Positions 9,738 to 18,035 of a stretch of DNA of 64,000 bases are shown piece after piece. The DNA is taken from contig NZ_CP033069.1 of the NCBI RefSeq assembly GCF_003669015.1, forward strand, positions 2,428,501-2,492,500, read 5' to 3'. Source of the DNA: Acidovorax sp. 1608163. Lineage in GTDB: Bacteria; Pseudomonadota; Gammaproteobacteria; Burkholderiales; Burkholderiaceae_C. Numbering within the stretch: the stretch's first letter is position 1; each line of letters begins with the position of its first letter. A program made the position numbers and the translations under genes. Under the pieces are notes generated by a model, which had not been told where the DNA came from, did no database searches, and saw only the letters and a list, made by a program, of their open reading frames with translations.

Positions 9738-10697
9738 ATGGATATTCGACTCTCCCCTTCCCTGCTGGCCTGGCTGCGCAGCTTTGATGCCGCTGCACGC
9801 CATGGCAGCTTCACCAAAGCTGCTGCAGAGCTGTGCATCACCCAGGGTGCGGTCAGCCAACAGGTGAAGCAACTGGAAGAATGGCTGCGTCGTCCGTTGT
9901 TTTTGCGCACGCCGCGGGCCCTGGTTCCCACACCCGAGGGCAAATGGCTGGCGGTGGTGCTGCGCGAAAGCTTTGACGCCATTGAAAGCACGCTGGCGCA
10001 AATGCGCCAGCCGGCAGAGGCCACCACCGCGACGCTGAGTTGCTCCCCCTCGTTCGCCATGAGCTGGCTCACTCCTCGGCTGGGCGACTTCTTTCGCCAA
10101 TACCCTCGCACCGGGCTGCGCGTGTTTGGCGAATTCCATACGCTGGACCGCACCCGCATGGTGCGCGACGGCATCGAAGCAGCCGTGCGGTTTGACCTGG
10201 GCCTGTATCCCGACCTGAATGCCACGGTGTTTCTGGACGAATGGCTCATTCCCGTGGCCAGCCCTGACTTCCTGGCACGCCATCCCACCATCCATACCCC
10301 CGAAGACCTGCGCAGCGACTGGCTGCTGCACGACAGCAGCGCATGGGAAGGCGCCGAGACCTACGAAGAATGGCAACACTGGTTCACCCAAAGGGGTGCC
10401 ACGCCGCCCCCATGGGCGGGCGGGCAGCAATTCAACCTGTCGCAACTGGCCCTGGGGGCGGCGCTGGCCGGACAAGGCATTGCCATGGGCCGCGCGGCGC
10501 TGGTACTGCAAGACGTGAAGGCTGGTCGGCTCGTGCCGCTGCTGGGCCGCAGCGTGCTGTCTCGCGCCGCCTACTCGTTTGTCACCTCCAGCCACCCCAG
10601 CCCCGCCATGCAGCAGGTGCGCGATTGGCTGGAAGAAGAAGCCAAGCGCTTTTGCACTGAGCGGGAGATGCTGCTGCCTGCGGTGCAGGGACCATGA
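9738..10697 (+). CDS. dsdC: LysR-family activator, DsdC/GcvA-like
   Basis: Probable activator of the divergent D-serine deaminase gene. The N-terminal winged helix-turn-helix (WLRSFDAAARHGSFTKAAAELC ITQGAVSQQVKQLEE) covers residues 9-55. The effector domain has LLHDSSAWEG and GQGIAMGRAALV, both like enterobacterial DsdC. 319 residues from the ATG at 9738, which sits in an A+T-rich stretch. The 77-bp gap to dsdA should hold both promoters and the operator; no single clear dyad stands out. The name rests on sequence resemblance plus divergent position. Confidence 0.8.
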   Translation: MDIRLSPSLLAWLRSFDAAARHGSFTKAAAELCITQGAVSQQVKQLEEWLRRPLFLRTPRALVPTPEGKWLAVVLRESFDAIESTLAQMRQPAEATTATLSCSPSFAMSWLTPRLGDFFRQYPRTGLRVFGEFHTLDRTRMVRDGIEAAVRFDLGLYPDLNATVFLDEWLIPVASPDFLARHPTIHTPEDLRSDWLLHDSSAWEGAETYEEWQHWFTQRGATPPPWAGGQQFNLSQLALGAALAGQGIAMGRAALVLQDVKAGRLVPLLGRSVLSRAAYSFVTSSHPSPAMQQVRDWLEEEAKRFCTEREMLLPAVQGP

Positions 10698-10819
10698 GCC
10701 GTCTGAGTAAGTCACAAGGCTCAAAAATAACTTGGCACGGTCTACCAAGCGTGAGAGAAAGCTGACCATCCCCCAACACCATTGGGTGACCCTGCGCAAC
10801 ATAGTGGCCAGACTCTTTG

Positions 10820-11860
10820 ATGACCCATAGCACCTTAGCTTCACACCCACTGTGCGCTCCATCGGAAACAGGCTCTTTGCACGTGCCTCACCTCAAACGC
10901 AGTTGGTCGCGCTGGATGGCTGCTCGCGCGGGCGCACAGCTAGGACACGATACGGACTACCACCGCACCATGCTGGTGTTGTCGGCGCTGGGCGTGGGCC
11001 TGGAGCAGACCATGCAATACGTGCTGCACGAGGCACCGGATTTTGCGGCGTTTGAAGACTGGATCGTCCGCACAGCGGGCCAGCCGCACCCTGCCACCAT
11101 CGCGCGCATCTGGGCGCTGGTGCTGGGCGAGCCGGTGCCCCGCGAAGTCTGGGAGCTGCACCAAGCGATTGACGCCATGCCTCCCGTGCTCAGCGCTGCC
11201 GATTTGGAGCAATGGAATGATCAGGGCTACGTCGTGGTCCAAGGGGCCGTTTCGCCCACACAGAGTGCCGAAGCAGCCCAGGTGGTTTGGGACACCGTGG
11301 GGGCCGCAGACGACGATGAGGCATCCTGGTATGCCAAGGCACCTCGCAACATCATGGTGCAGCGATTCCAGCACCCTGCGTTTGAAACCAACCGGCGCTC
11401 ACTGCGTATCCACAAGGCATTTGCGCAGCTGTGGGGTACTGCGGACCTGTGGCGCAGCACAGACCGCTGCGGTTTCAATGTTCCTGAGCGGCCAGACCAT
11501 CTATTTCAAGCCACAGGCCTGCACTGGGATGTGAGCCTGCAACAGCCGATTCCGTTTTGCACCCAAGGTATCTTGTACCTGACCGACACCCCACCCGAGC
11601 AAGGGGCGCTGCGCGTTGTGCCCAGATTTCAGCACTCTGTCGGAGACTGGCTTAGCAGCCTCCCTTCAGGCGCCGACCCCAGATCGCAGGACCTGCAGGC
11701 TCTGGGCGCGCAACGCATTGGGGGCAAGGCCGGTGATTTGGTCATCTGGCACCAGGCTTTGCCCCATGGTGCCAGCCCCAATCACGGCAAACTGCCGCGC
11801 TTGGTGCAATACATCAATATGTTCACTGCAGACGTGCCCATTCAGAGCGTCTGGCTTTGA
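10820..11860 (+). CDS. Phytanoyl-CoA dioxygenase (PhyH) family protein
   Basis: Predicted Fe(II)/2-oxoglutarate-dependent oxygenase. An N-terminal helical region of about 110 residues precedes the PhyH fold, which starts at WNDQGYVVVQGAVSP. The iron ligands are visible as LHWDVSL (HxD) in the middle and LPHGASPNHGKLPR near the C terminus (second His, then the Arg that holds 2-oxoglutarate). The ATG at 10820 directly follows an in-frame TTG. The gene stands alone, with 122 bp upstream and 195 bp downstream free of genes, so context says nothing about the substrate. PhyH proteins act on fatty acyl groups, osmolytes or secondary metabolites. Confidence 0.85.
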   Translation: MTHSTLASHPLCAPSETGSLHVPHLKRSWSRWMAARAGAQLGHDTDYHRTMLVLSALGVGLEQTMQYVLHEAPDFAAFEDWIVRTAGQPHPATIARIWALVLGEPVPREVWELHQAIDAMPPVLSAADLEQWNDQGYVVVQGAVSPTQSAEAAQVVWDTVGAADDDEASWYAKAPRNIMVQRFQHPAFETNRRSLRIHKAFAQLWGTADLWRSTDRCGFNVPERPDHLFQATGLHWDVSLQQPIPFCTQGILYLTDTPPEQGALRVVPRFQHSVGDWLSSLPSGADPRSQDLQALGAQRIGGKAGDLVIWHQALPHGASPNHGKLPRLVQYINMFTADVPIQSVWL

Positions 11861-12055
11861 GGCCACTGGCATTGCGCTGCGCGCGTGACGGGCGCTGGGG
11901 GTCAAACACCGACGAGCCACTCACCGATAAAGCATCAAGACGTAACGCCTGTCTGCCAGGGCTGATTTGGCTGGCTTTTTTGGATACCCTCGGGCCCCAA
12001 CACGGCGAGCCTGCGCAGGGGTCGCCAGACCGCATACCACCAACAAGGGACTGAC

Positions 12056-12343
12056 ATGGCGCAAATACTGGTTGTGAAATACGAAAGCCAAGCCGATGCC
12101 AAGGTGTTTGAGGCTCCCTATGAAAGCCAGGCGGATCTGGCGGTGCTGGAAGTACCCTACGAGCAGCAAGCCACGGGCGACGCCGTATGGCATCTGGTGA
12201 ACTACGAAAGCCAGGCGACCTTCAAGATCTTCAAGGTCAAATACGAGGCACAGGCCGATTTGCGCATCTTCAAGGTGAAGTACCTTGAGCAAGCAGGCTG
12301 GCGGGTGCAAGAGCACAAGCTGCAAGGCACCTTGGGTAAGTAA
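12056..12343 (+). CDS. Tandem-repeat beta protein, DUF6150-like (putative 7_1-knot fold)
   Basis: A 95-residue protein made almost entirely of six repeats of about 13 residues. Each begins Y-E/L-x-Q-A and continues as a short strand of alternating hydrophobic residues (YESQADAKVFEAP, YESQADLAVLEVP, YEQQAT, YESQATFKIFKVK, YEAQADLRIFKVK, YLEQAGWRV). The third repeat carries a short insert, GDAVWHLVN. There is no signal peptide, membrane segment or catalytic motif. A ribosome site AAGGGA lies eight bases before the ATG. From memory the pattern matches DUF6150-type proteins, including a Ureaplasma relative reported to fold as a seven-crossing torus knot. Function is unknown. Confidence 0.8.
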   Translation: MAQILVVKYESQADAKVFEAPYESQADLAVLEVPYEQQATGDAVWHLVNYESQATFKIFKVKYEAQADLRIFKVKYLEQAGWRVQEHKLQGTLGK

Positions 12344-12662
12344 CAAGCCCTGCGGATCGGCGGAGCTAAGTTGTTGCTCCACCCGCGTTCTCGGTGCGCC
12401 CCACGCACTGCTCCGTATTGCTTGGCATGCACCAACGCGTGCCCCGCCCTTTCCGGTCTGCGATGGCAAGGCCCGCCTGGCGCAAGGCGGCCGCGCGTAC
12501 CATGGCGTACTGAGAATCACCCTGCAGCAAGCGGTGCGGACTCTGCCGCCCCGGCAGGTGCCGGTTTCGCACAGATACTTGCGGGATGCCCCAGTGATTT
12601 ACTCCTGATTTGATAGCTGCTAGCGCTTTTAAATAAAGCGCTAGCAGCAGTTTTTATGCTAA
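12344..12662. other. Intergenic region without recognisable gene
   Basis: About 320 bases between the repeat protein and the chromate transporter pair. Short open frames exist on both strands but none has a ribosome site or recognisable protein pattern. The only clear structure is the hairpin repeat at its right end (12609-12655). Confidence 0.6.
12609..12655 (+). repeat. Comamonadaceae hairpin repeat, copy 1
   Basis: Thirteen-base arms CTGCTAGCGCTTT (12617-12629) and AAAGCGCTAGCAG (12635-12647) with a five-base loop. A TTTTT tract at 12651-12655 makes it a plausible Rho-independent terminator on the plus strand. It stands directly before the chromate transporter gene. Confidence 0.85.
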
Positions 12663-13250
12663 ATGCCATTTATGACCGAAGCCGCCGACGCCAGCGCACG
12701 CCCACAGCCCCGCAACTGCTCTGACCTGTTTTGGTCCTTCACCTGGCTGGCGCTGCAAGGCTTTGGCGGCGTGCTGGCCGTGGTGCAACGCGAGCTGGTC
12801 GACAAAAAGCGCTGGATGACCAACGAAGAGTTTGTCGAAGACTGGGCCGTGGCGCAGATCATGCCGGGCCCCAATGTGGTGAACCTCTCCATCATGATTG
12901 GCGAGCGCTACTTTGGCTGGCGCGGTGCACTGGCGGCGCTGGCGGGCATGCTGGCGTTTCCGATGGTGCTGGTGCTGGCCCTGGCCGTGGTCTATGCGCA
13001 GTTTGCCGATCACCCTGCGGTGGCTGGCGCGCTGCGCGGCATGGGCGCGGTGGCGGCTGGGCTGATTGCAGGCATGGGCCTGAAGCTTTCGTCCACGCTG
13101 AAAAAGCACCCCCTGGGCTTGTGGGTGTGCGTGGGGTTGGCGGCCCTCACGGTGGTGGCCATGGCGGTGCTGCGCTGGCCCCTGTTCTGGACACTGCCCA
13201 CCGTGGGCTTGCTGGCCTGTGTGTTGACCTGGAGAAAGCTCACCCCATGA
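12663..13250 (+). CDS. Chromate transporter, short CHR subunit 1
   Basis: Inner-membrane protein of 195 residues with one CHR domain and about five hydrophobic segments. Family motifs are FTWLALQGFGGVLAVVQRELVD near residue 25 and QIMPGPNVVNLSIMIG near residue 65. Large ChrA proteins hold two such domains; here they are split over two adjacent genes that should pair as opposed subunits to export chromate, as shown for short-chain ChrA pairs in Bacillus. The stop overlaps the next start in an ATGA. An ATG at 12672 is an alternative start; neither has a good ribosome site. Confidence 0.88.
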   Translation: MPFMTEAADASARPQPRNCSDLFWSFTWLALQGFGGVLAVVQRELVDKKRWMTNEEFVEDWAVAQIMPGPNVVNLSIMIGERYFGWRGALAALAGMLAFPMVLVLALAVVYAQFADHPAVAGALRGMGAVAAGLIAGMGLKLSSTLKKHPLGLWVCVGLAALTVVAMAVLRWPLFWTLPTVGLLACVLTWRKLTP

Positions 13251-13852
13251 CATCCACCGCACCCGCCTTGGCCGCGCTGTCTGCGCTCGACTGGTTTCAC
13301 CTGTTCATGTACTACATGTCCCTGTCGTTGCTGGCCGTGGGGGGCGCCATCAGCACAGCGCCAGACATGCACCGCTTTTTGGTAGACCGCAACGCCTGGC
13401 TCACCGACACGCAGTTCAACACCTCCATCGCCATTGCCCAGGCCGCGCCCGGCCCCAATGTGCTGTTCATCGCCCTGCTGGGCTGGAACGTGGGCCTGAA
13501 CGCAGGCGGCCCGGGCATGATGGGCTGGGCCCTGGGCCTGCTGGGCATTGTGGTGTGCATGGTGGGCGTGATGTTGCCCAGCAGCGTGCTGACCTGGCAG
13601 GCCACGCGCTGGGGCCACCGCAATCGCAACCGGCGCAGCGTGCGGGCCTTTAAACAAGGCATGGCACCGGTGGTGATTGGTTTGCTGCTGGCCACCGCCT
13701 GGGTGCTGACACGCACCCAGGGTTCGTCACTGCACAACTGGCCCTTGTGGGCCCTGACCGCCATGGCCGCCCTGCTGGTGTGGCGCACCAAGCTCCACTT
13801 GCTGTGGATGCTGGGGGCCGGTGCGCTGCTGGGCGCCATGGGCTTGGTGTAG
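13247..13852 (+). CDS. Chromate transporter, short CHR subunit 2
   Basis: Second half of the split chromate transporter, 201 residues, with one CHR domain: SLLAVGGAISTAPDMHRFLVD near residue 25 and AIAQAAPGPNVLFIALLGWNVG near residue 62. It is translationally coupled to subunit 1 through the ATGA overlap. Subunits 1 and 2 are clearly different in sequence, as expected for an antiparallel heterodimer. No ChrB-type regulator is adjacent. The cargo could be chromate or another oxyanion. Confidence 0.88.
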   Translation: MTSTAPALAALSALDWFHLFMYYMSLSLLAVGGAISTAPDMHRFLVDRNAWLTDTQFNTSIAIAQAAPGPNVLFIALLGWNVGLNAGGPGMMGWALGLLGIVVCMVGVMLPSSVLTWQATRWGHRNRNRRSVRAFKQGMAPVVIGLLLATAWVLTRTQGSSLHNWPLWALTAMAALLVWRTKLHLLWMLGAGALLGAMGLV

Positions 13853-13887
13853 CAACGGCGCCCCTCCCGCAAACGGATACCGCCATC

Positions 13888-14868
13888 ATGATCGTCCCTG
13901 ATTTTTGGGCAGAAGCCCGCCTGCAACAACAGCACGGCAAACGCCAAACCACGGTGCGCCGCTGGGGATGGTCTGACACCAGCGAGGCCGACGCGCAAGC
14001 CATGGCCGATGCACGGGCCGCGCAGGCCATGGCAGACCTGCAGGCAGGCCGCACCGTGGCGCGGCGCGAGCGCAAGCAGGCCTACAACGGCGCGCAGGGC
14101 CTGCCGATCCGCGAAGAGGTGCTGGCGCGCCACGGCAGCACCGTCATCACCCGCAACGCCTATGGCGCCCACTGCCTGAATACGCCCGATGTGGTGTTTG
14201 CCGATGTGGACTTTGCCACCCAGGCGCCTGCACGGCTGGCCTGGGTGCTGTTTGCGCTGCTGGCACTCGCCGTCGTAGCTACCAGCCGCGCCTACGTGGG
14301 TGGCTGGGCTTGGCTGTTGGCATTGGTGCTGGGCGGGCTTGCCTCTGCGCCAGCCGCCCAGGCCTTGCACCGGCTGTGGATCAGCCACAAGGGTGGGCAC
14401 GAGGGCCTGGCCCGCCAAAAGCTCCAAGCCTTTGTGGCCGCGCACCCAGACTGGAACGTGCGGCTGTACCGCACCCCGGCGGGCCTGCGTTTGCTGGTCA
14501 CGCACGCCGTGGCAGAGCCCACCGATGGGCTGGTGCAGGCATTTTTTGCACAGGTACTGGCCGACCCGATGTACGTGCGCATGTGCAACAACCAGCATTG
14601 CTTCCGCGCCCGCGTGACTGGCAAGCCCTGGCGCATGGGCATAGACAGCCCCATGCGCCCCCGCCCGGGTGTGTGGCCGGTGCGGGCCGAAGCCATGCCC
14701 CAGCGCACCGCCTGGACGCAGGCATACGACAGCAAAGCCCAGGCTTATGCCGCATGCCGGTGGCTGGGCGATGTGGGCAGCGGCACTGTGCACCCCCAAG
14801 TCAAGCCCGTGGTGGCGCTGCACGACGAGCTGAGCCAGGCCCTGCAGCCGAACCTGCCCCTGGCCTGA
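13888..14868 (+). CDS. Uncharacterised membrane protein
   Basis: A 326-residue protein I cannot assign to a named function. The first about 90 residues are polar and alanine/glutamine-rich (an ADARAAQAMADL helix). Two hydrophobic segments at about residues 115-150 (LAWVLFALLALAVVATS and WAWLLALVLGGLAS) form a hairpin in the membrane. The C-terminal half is soluble, with LYRTPAGLRLLVTHA and MCNNQHCFRARVTGKPWRM, the latter with two conserved-looking cysteines. It starts 35 bp after the chromate transporter pair and may be co-transcribed with it, without any evident functional link. Confidence 0.7.
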   Translation: MIVPDFWAEARLQQQHGKRQTTVRRWGWSDTSEADAQAMADARAAQAMADLQAGRTVARRERKQAYNGAQGLPIREEVLARHGSTVITRNAYGAHCLNTPDVVFADVDFATQAPARLAWVLFALLALAVVATSRAYVGGWAWLLALVLGGLASAPAAQALHRLWISHKGGHEGLARQKLQAFVAAHPDWNVRLYRTPAGLRLLVTHAVAEPTDGLVQAFFAQVLADPMYVRMCNNQHCFRARVTGKPWRMGIDSPMRPRPGVWPVRAEAMPQRTAWTQAYDSKAQAYAACRWLGDVGSGTVHPQVKPVVALHDELSQALQPNLPLA

Positions 14869-14898
14869 CGGCCAGTTGGGCGGGTAGCAGCGCAGGCC

Positions 14899-16065
14899 TT
14901 AGCTGATGCGGCGGGCGTTTTCTGCGTAAACAGCCAGGTAAAGCGCGTCAGAGCCCACAAAAGGCGCTTTGCCGCCAAAGCCCACACTGAAGTCGCCAAA
15001 CGACAGCGCGCGGATACTGGCCAAGCCGCTGCGCAGGCGGTCCCGGGTGGGCTCCTTGCCCGCGTTTTTCAGGCCCTCGATCATCACTTGTGCGTTCAGC
15101 CAGCCTTCCAGGCTGCTGGTGCTGGTGAAGTGAGCGGGGTTGGCGCCGGTGGCCTTCATGGTGGACTGGAACTTGCGCACCACGACTGATTTTTGCGAAT
15201 TGGCGTCCGGAAACACCTGCACCAGAGCCAATCCACGGCTGGCGGCAGCCAGCTTGGGCAGCTCGGACGACACCACGGCCACAGACAACCCAGCCAACGG
15301 CACGCCCTGGGCCTTGGTGCGAAACGCCAGCACAAACGCCGTATTGGCCGTGCCCGTGGTGGCCAGCAGCACCGCACCGGGGCGGTCTGCGGCCACTTTG
15401 TCGGCCAGCTCAGCCGCATTTTTGCCATCGACCGCCAGGGCAAATTCACCCGAACGTTCGACCTTGGCATCGTCCAGCGCCTTGGACATGTCCTTGAGCA
15501 CTTCCTTACCAAAAGGGTTGTCCAGGTACACCACGGCAATGCGCTTGAGGCCCATCTCCACCACTTGCTTGACCAGGCGCAGGGATTCTTCGCGGTAGCT
15601 CGGGCGCAGGAAAAACACGTTGCGCTGCTCGGCCGAGCGCAGCGATGTAGCGCCCGTCACCGGCCCCACTGTGGGAATGCCCTTGCTTTCCACCATGGGC
15701 AAAATGGCAGCCGTGTTGGCCGTGCCCAAGGGCGAAATCAGGGCGAAGATGGACTGCGCTTCCAGCATGCCCGTCACGTTCTGTGCGGTGCGGCTGGCCA
15801 CATAGGCGTCATCCTTCACATCCAGGCGAATTTCACGGCCATGCACGCCGCCTGCGGCGTTCACCTCGGCAAAGGCGGCTTTCATGCCTGCCACTTGCTC
15901 AGAGCCTGCAATGCCCAGCGGGCCGGTGAGTGCGATGGAGCAACCCAGCGTGACATGCTTGGCAGACAGGGCCTCTTCTGCCGCCAGAACGGAGTGAGAC
16001 CAGGCGGGCAAACCCGCAGCAGCCACAGCTTGGGTGGCTCGCAAAAGAAATTGACGACGACTCAT
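14899..16065 (-). CDS. ABC transporter substrate-binding protein, LivK/Peripla_BP_6 type
   Basis: Periplasmic binding protein of the branched-chain amino acid or amide type. An N-terminal twin-arginine-like signal (MSRRQFLLRATQAVAAAGL... ) ends near residue 29. The mature part begins VTLGCSIALTGPLGIAGSEQ, the usual start of this fold, and 388 residues is normal length. No LivHMGF transporter genes are adjacent, so it is an orphan component whose ligand cannot be inferred. It lies downstream of rlmB on the same strand, 202 bp away. Confidence 0.85.
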   Translation of the reverse strand: MSRRQFLLRATQAVAAAGLPAWSHSVLAAEEALSAKHVTLGCSIALTGPLGIAGSEQVAGMKAAFAEVNAAGGVHGREIRLDVKDDAYVASRTAQNVTGMLEAQSIFALISPLGTANTAAILPMVESKGIPTVGPVTGATSLRSAEQRNVFFLRPSYREESLRLVKQVVEMGLKRIAVVYLDNPFGKEVLKDMSKALDDAKVERSGEFALAVDGKNAAELADKVAADRPGAVLLATTGTANTAFVLAFRTKAQGVPLAGLSVAVVSSELPKLAAASRGLALVQVFPDANSQKSVVVRKFQSTMKATGANPAHFTSTSSLEGWLNAQVMIEGLKNAGKEPTRDRLRSGLASIRALSFGDFSVGFGGKAPFVGSDALYLAVYAENARRIS

Positions 16066-16232
16066 GTGCAGTTAGCCCGAAAGATGCAAAACCGCACAGA
16101 CTAACAAGCGCATCGGTGAATGAGAGTCGACTAGGCGACAATTCGTGATGCAACCCACACAACGTGAAAGATGGTGAACGAGGATTGGAGGACGCTTGGC
16201 AGGCGCGCCCTGCCTTGGTGGCCGCCTGTGGT

Positions 16233-16255
16233 GGCGGGGCCCTTGCTGCCCCGCC
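16233..16255 (-). terminator. Possible terminator after rlmB
   Basis: GGCGGGGC and GCCCCGCC form an eight-base GC stem with a seven-base loop, 13 bases after the rlmB stop. There is no U-tract, so it is only a weak candidate. Confidence 0.4.
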
Positions 16256-16267
16256 TTCACCGTCACA

Positions 16268-17017
16268 TCAAAGCGATCGCTGGCGCAGTGCCTCGTACAG
16301 GCACACCCCACTGGCTACAGACACGTTCAGGCTCTCCACCGCCCCCTTCATGGGAATGCTGACCAGCTCATCGCAGGTCTTGCGGGTGAGCTGGCGCATG
16401 CCGTCGCCCTCGGCCCCCAGCACCAGGGCCACGGGGCCCTTGAGGTCGACTTGGTACACGGTCTTGGGCGCATCGTCACTGGTGCCAATGCACCAGATGT
16501 TGCGCTCCTTGAGCTCGCCCAGCGTGCGGGCCAGGTTGGTGACCATGAAGTAAGGCATGGTCTCTGCCGCCCCGCTGGCCACCTTGGCCACGGTGGCGTT
16601 GATGCCCACCGCATGGTCTTTGGGGGCGATGACGGCATGGGCTCCAGCGCCATCGGCCACGCGCAGGCAGGCGCCCAGGTTGTGCGGGTCGGTCACGCCG
16701 TCCAGCACCAGCAGCAGAGGCTGCTCGATGCCTGCAGCTTCCAGGTTCTCCAGCAGTTCGTCCAGCGAGGTCACCTGCGCCACGGGTTCCACCCGCGCAG
16801 CCACACCCTGGTGGCCGTGGCTGCCCGCGAGCTTGGCGATGCGGACGCTGTCGGCTTCGATCAGGCGGGCACCGGCTTCCTTGGCACGGTCCAGAAACTG
16901 ACGCATGCGCGCGTCACGGCGTGTGGACTCGTAATAAATCTCGATGATGGATTGGGGCGCCGTCTTCAGGCGCACACCTACGGCGTGAAAGCCGAAAAGA
17001 ACTTTGGGGGAGGACAT
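16268..17017 (-). CDS. rlmB: 23S rRNA (guanosine-2'-O-)-methyltransferase RlmB
   Basis: SpoU-class trefoil-knot methyltransferase that methylates the ribose of G2251 in 23S rRNA. An N-terminal substrate-binding domain begins [11 protein letters not shown]. The SPOUT motifs follow: motif 1 [21 protein letters not shown] near residue 103, motif 2 [14 protein letters not shown] near 195, motif 3 [22 protein letters not shown] near 222. The 249-residue length fits E. coli RlmB. The gene stands alone between the LivK-type gene and a 307-bp repeat-rich gap; rnr, its frequent partner, is not present. Confidence 0.93.
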   Translation of the reverse strand: MSSPKVLFGFHAVGVRLKTAPQSIIEIYYESTRRDARMRQFLDRAKEAGARLIEADSVRIAKLAGSHGHQGVAARVEPVAQVTSLDELLENLEAAGIEQPLLLVLDGVTDPHNLGACLRVADGAGAHAVIAPKDHAVGINATVAKVASGAAETMPYFMVTNLARTLGELKERNIWCIGTSDDAPKTVYQVDLKGPVALVLGAEGDGMRQLTRKTCDELVSIPMKGAVESLNVSVASGVCLYEALRQRSL

Positions 17018-17046
17018 GCAGGGATTATCGTTGCGCGGCCGCCAGT

Positions 17047-17201
17047 GTCCCGAGTTGGAAGTTCGTTAATGAAATAAAGAAGCCGAAATCTTCGTCAGGC
17101 AAGGCGCAAACCACAGCGATAGCCGTAGCTATCGCGAGGATGGCAACACAGCACGGCGGCGATTCTCGGCGTCTTTATGAAACGAATCTCCAACTTGGGA
17201 C
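17047..17201. repeat. Large nested inverted repeat
   Basis: Two imperfect arms of about 42 bases (17047-17090 and 17161-17201) are inverse copies of each other; for example GTCCCGAGTTGGA pairs with TCCAACTTGGGAC. They flank a central palindrome GCGATAGC-CGTA-GCTATCGC at 17116-17135. The single-stranded form would fold into a long hairpin with a second hairpin at its tip, a layout typical of a non-coding mobile or processed repeat. It lies upstream of rlmB. Confidence 0.75.
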
Positions 17202-17260
17202 GCTTGGCGCCCCAGCCGCGGGCAGAGAAACTGCCAAGGGCTTGTGTCATACGACCCAAT

Positions 17261-17320
17261 TGCTATCAATTCAATAGCTGCTAGCGCTTATTCAATAAGC
17301 GCTAGCAGCCAATTTTCTTT
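17261..17320 (+). repeat. Comamonadaceae hairpin repeat, copy 2
   Basis: GCTATcaattcaATAGC (17262-17278) is followed by the long arms GCTGCTAGCGCTTA and TAAGCGCTAGCAGC, then an AATTTTCTTT tail. It lies just past the stop of the LolD-like gene and could end its transcript. Confidence 0.85.
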
Positions 17321-17324
17321 GAAA

Positions 17325-18020
17325 TCAATCCTCAACCACCCGCCCGGCGTCGATGGTGATCCGCCGCTCGCACTGCGCGGCAATCCCCCGGTCGTGGGTC
17401 ACCAGCACCAGTGTCGTTCCCTGCTCGCGGTTGAGCTCAAACATCAGCTGCATGATGGATTCGCCCGTGGCGAAGTCCAGGCTGCCCGTGGGTTCGTCGG
17501 CCAGCAGCAAGGCCGGTTGCACCACAAACGCACGGGCCAAGGCCACGCGCTGCTGCTCACCGCCCGAGAGCACCTTGGGGTAGTGCCCCAGCCGTTGCCC
17601 CAGGCCCACGCGCTGCAGCATCTCGGTGGCGGCCTTGCGGGCATCGCGGCGCTCGGCCAACTCCAGCGGCAGCATCACGTTCTCCAGCGCCGTGAGGTTG
17701 CCCATGAGCTGAAAGCTCTGAAATACGAACCCAACCTTTTGCGCCCGCAGCGCGGCACGGTCGTCCTCGTCCAGCGCGAACAGATCGTGGCCGTCCAGCC
17801 GCACGGTGCCCCGCGTGGGGGTGTCCAGCCCGGCAATGATGGACAGCAAGGTGCTCTTGCCCGAACCCGACGCGCCCACGATGGCCGCGGTTTCCCTGGA
17901 CGCCAGGCGGAAATCGATATCCCGCAAAATGTCGAGTGTGCCGGTGGAATCCGTCACCGACTTGAACACATGCTCCACCGCAATAATGGGTGTCACGGGC
18001 GATGAGGGGGATTCGGACAT
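17325..18020 (-). CDS. ABC transporter ATP-binding protein, LolD/YbbA-like
   Basis: ATPase of the MacB/LolD class. Walker A GASGSGKSTLL is near residue 50, the Q-loop is in VGFVFQSFQLMGNLTALENV, the signature LSGGEQQRVALARA near 150, Walker B LLLADEPTGSLD and the switch VTHD near 200. The ATG at 18020 (MSESPSSPVTP) gives 231 residues, the usual length. It is divergent from tesA exactly as ybbA is in E. coli, and ybbA-tesA pairing supports a YbbA-type role with a YbbP permease. No permease gene is adjacent here, so it may act with a distant partner. Confidence 0.88.
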   Translation of the reverse strand: MSESPSSPVTPIIAVEHVFKSVTDSTGTLDILRDIDFRLASRETAAIVGASGSGKSTLLSIIAGLDTPTRGTVRLDGHDLFALDEDDRAALRAQKVGFVFQSFQLMGNLTALENVMLPLELAERRDARKAATEMLQRVGLGQRLGHYPKVLSGGEQQRVALARAFVVQPALLLADEPTGSLDFATGESIMQLMFELNREQGTTLVLVTHDRGIAAQCERRITIDAGRVVED

Positions 18021-18035
18021 GAAAGGCTCTTTACT

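Noticed and set aside
12285-12608. Short open frames between the repeat protein and chromate transporter genes
   Set aside because: Cys/Pro/Arg-rich, no ribosome site, no pattern on either strand; treated as non-coding.
13312-14823. Open frame of 503 codons on the minus strand
   Set aside because: Antisense to a chromate transporter subunit and the membrane protein gene; no recognisable protein pattern.
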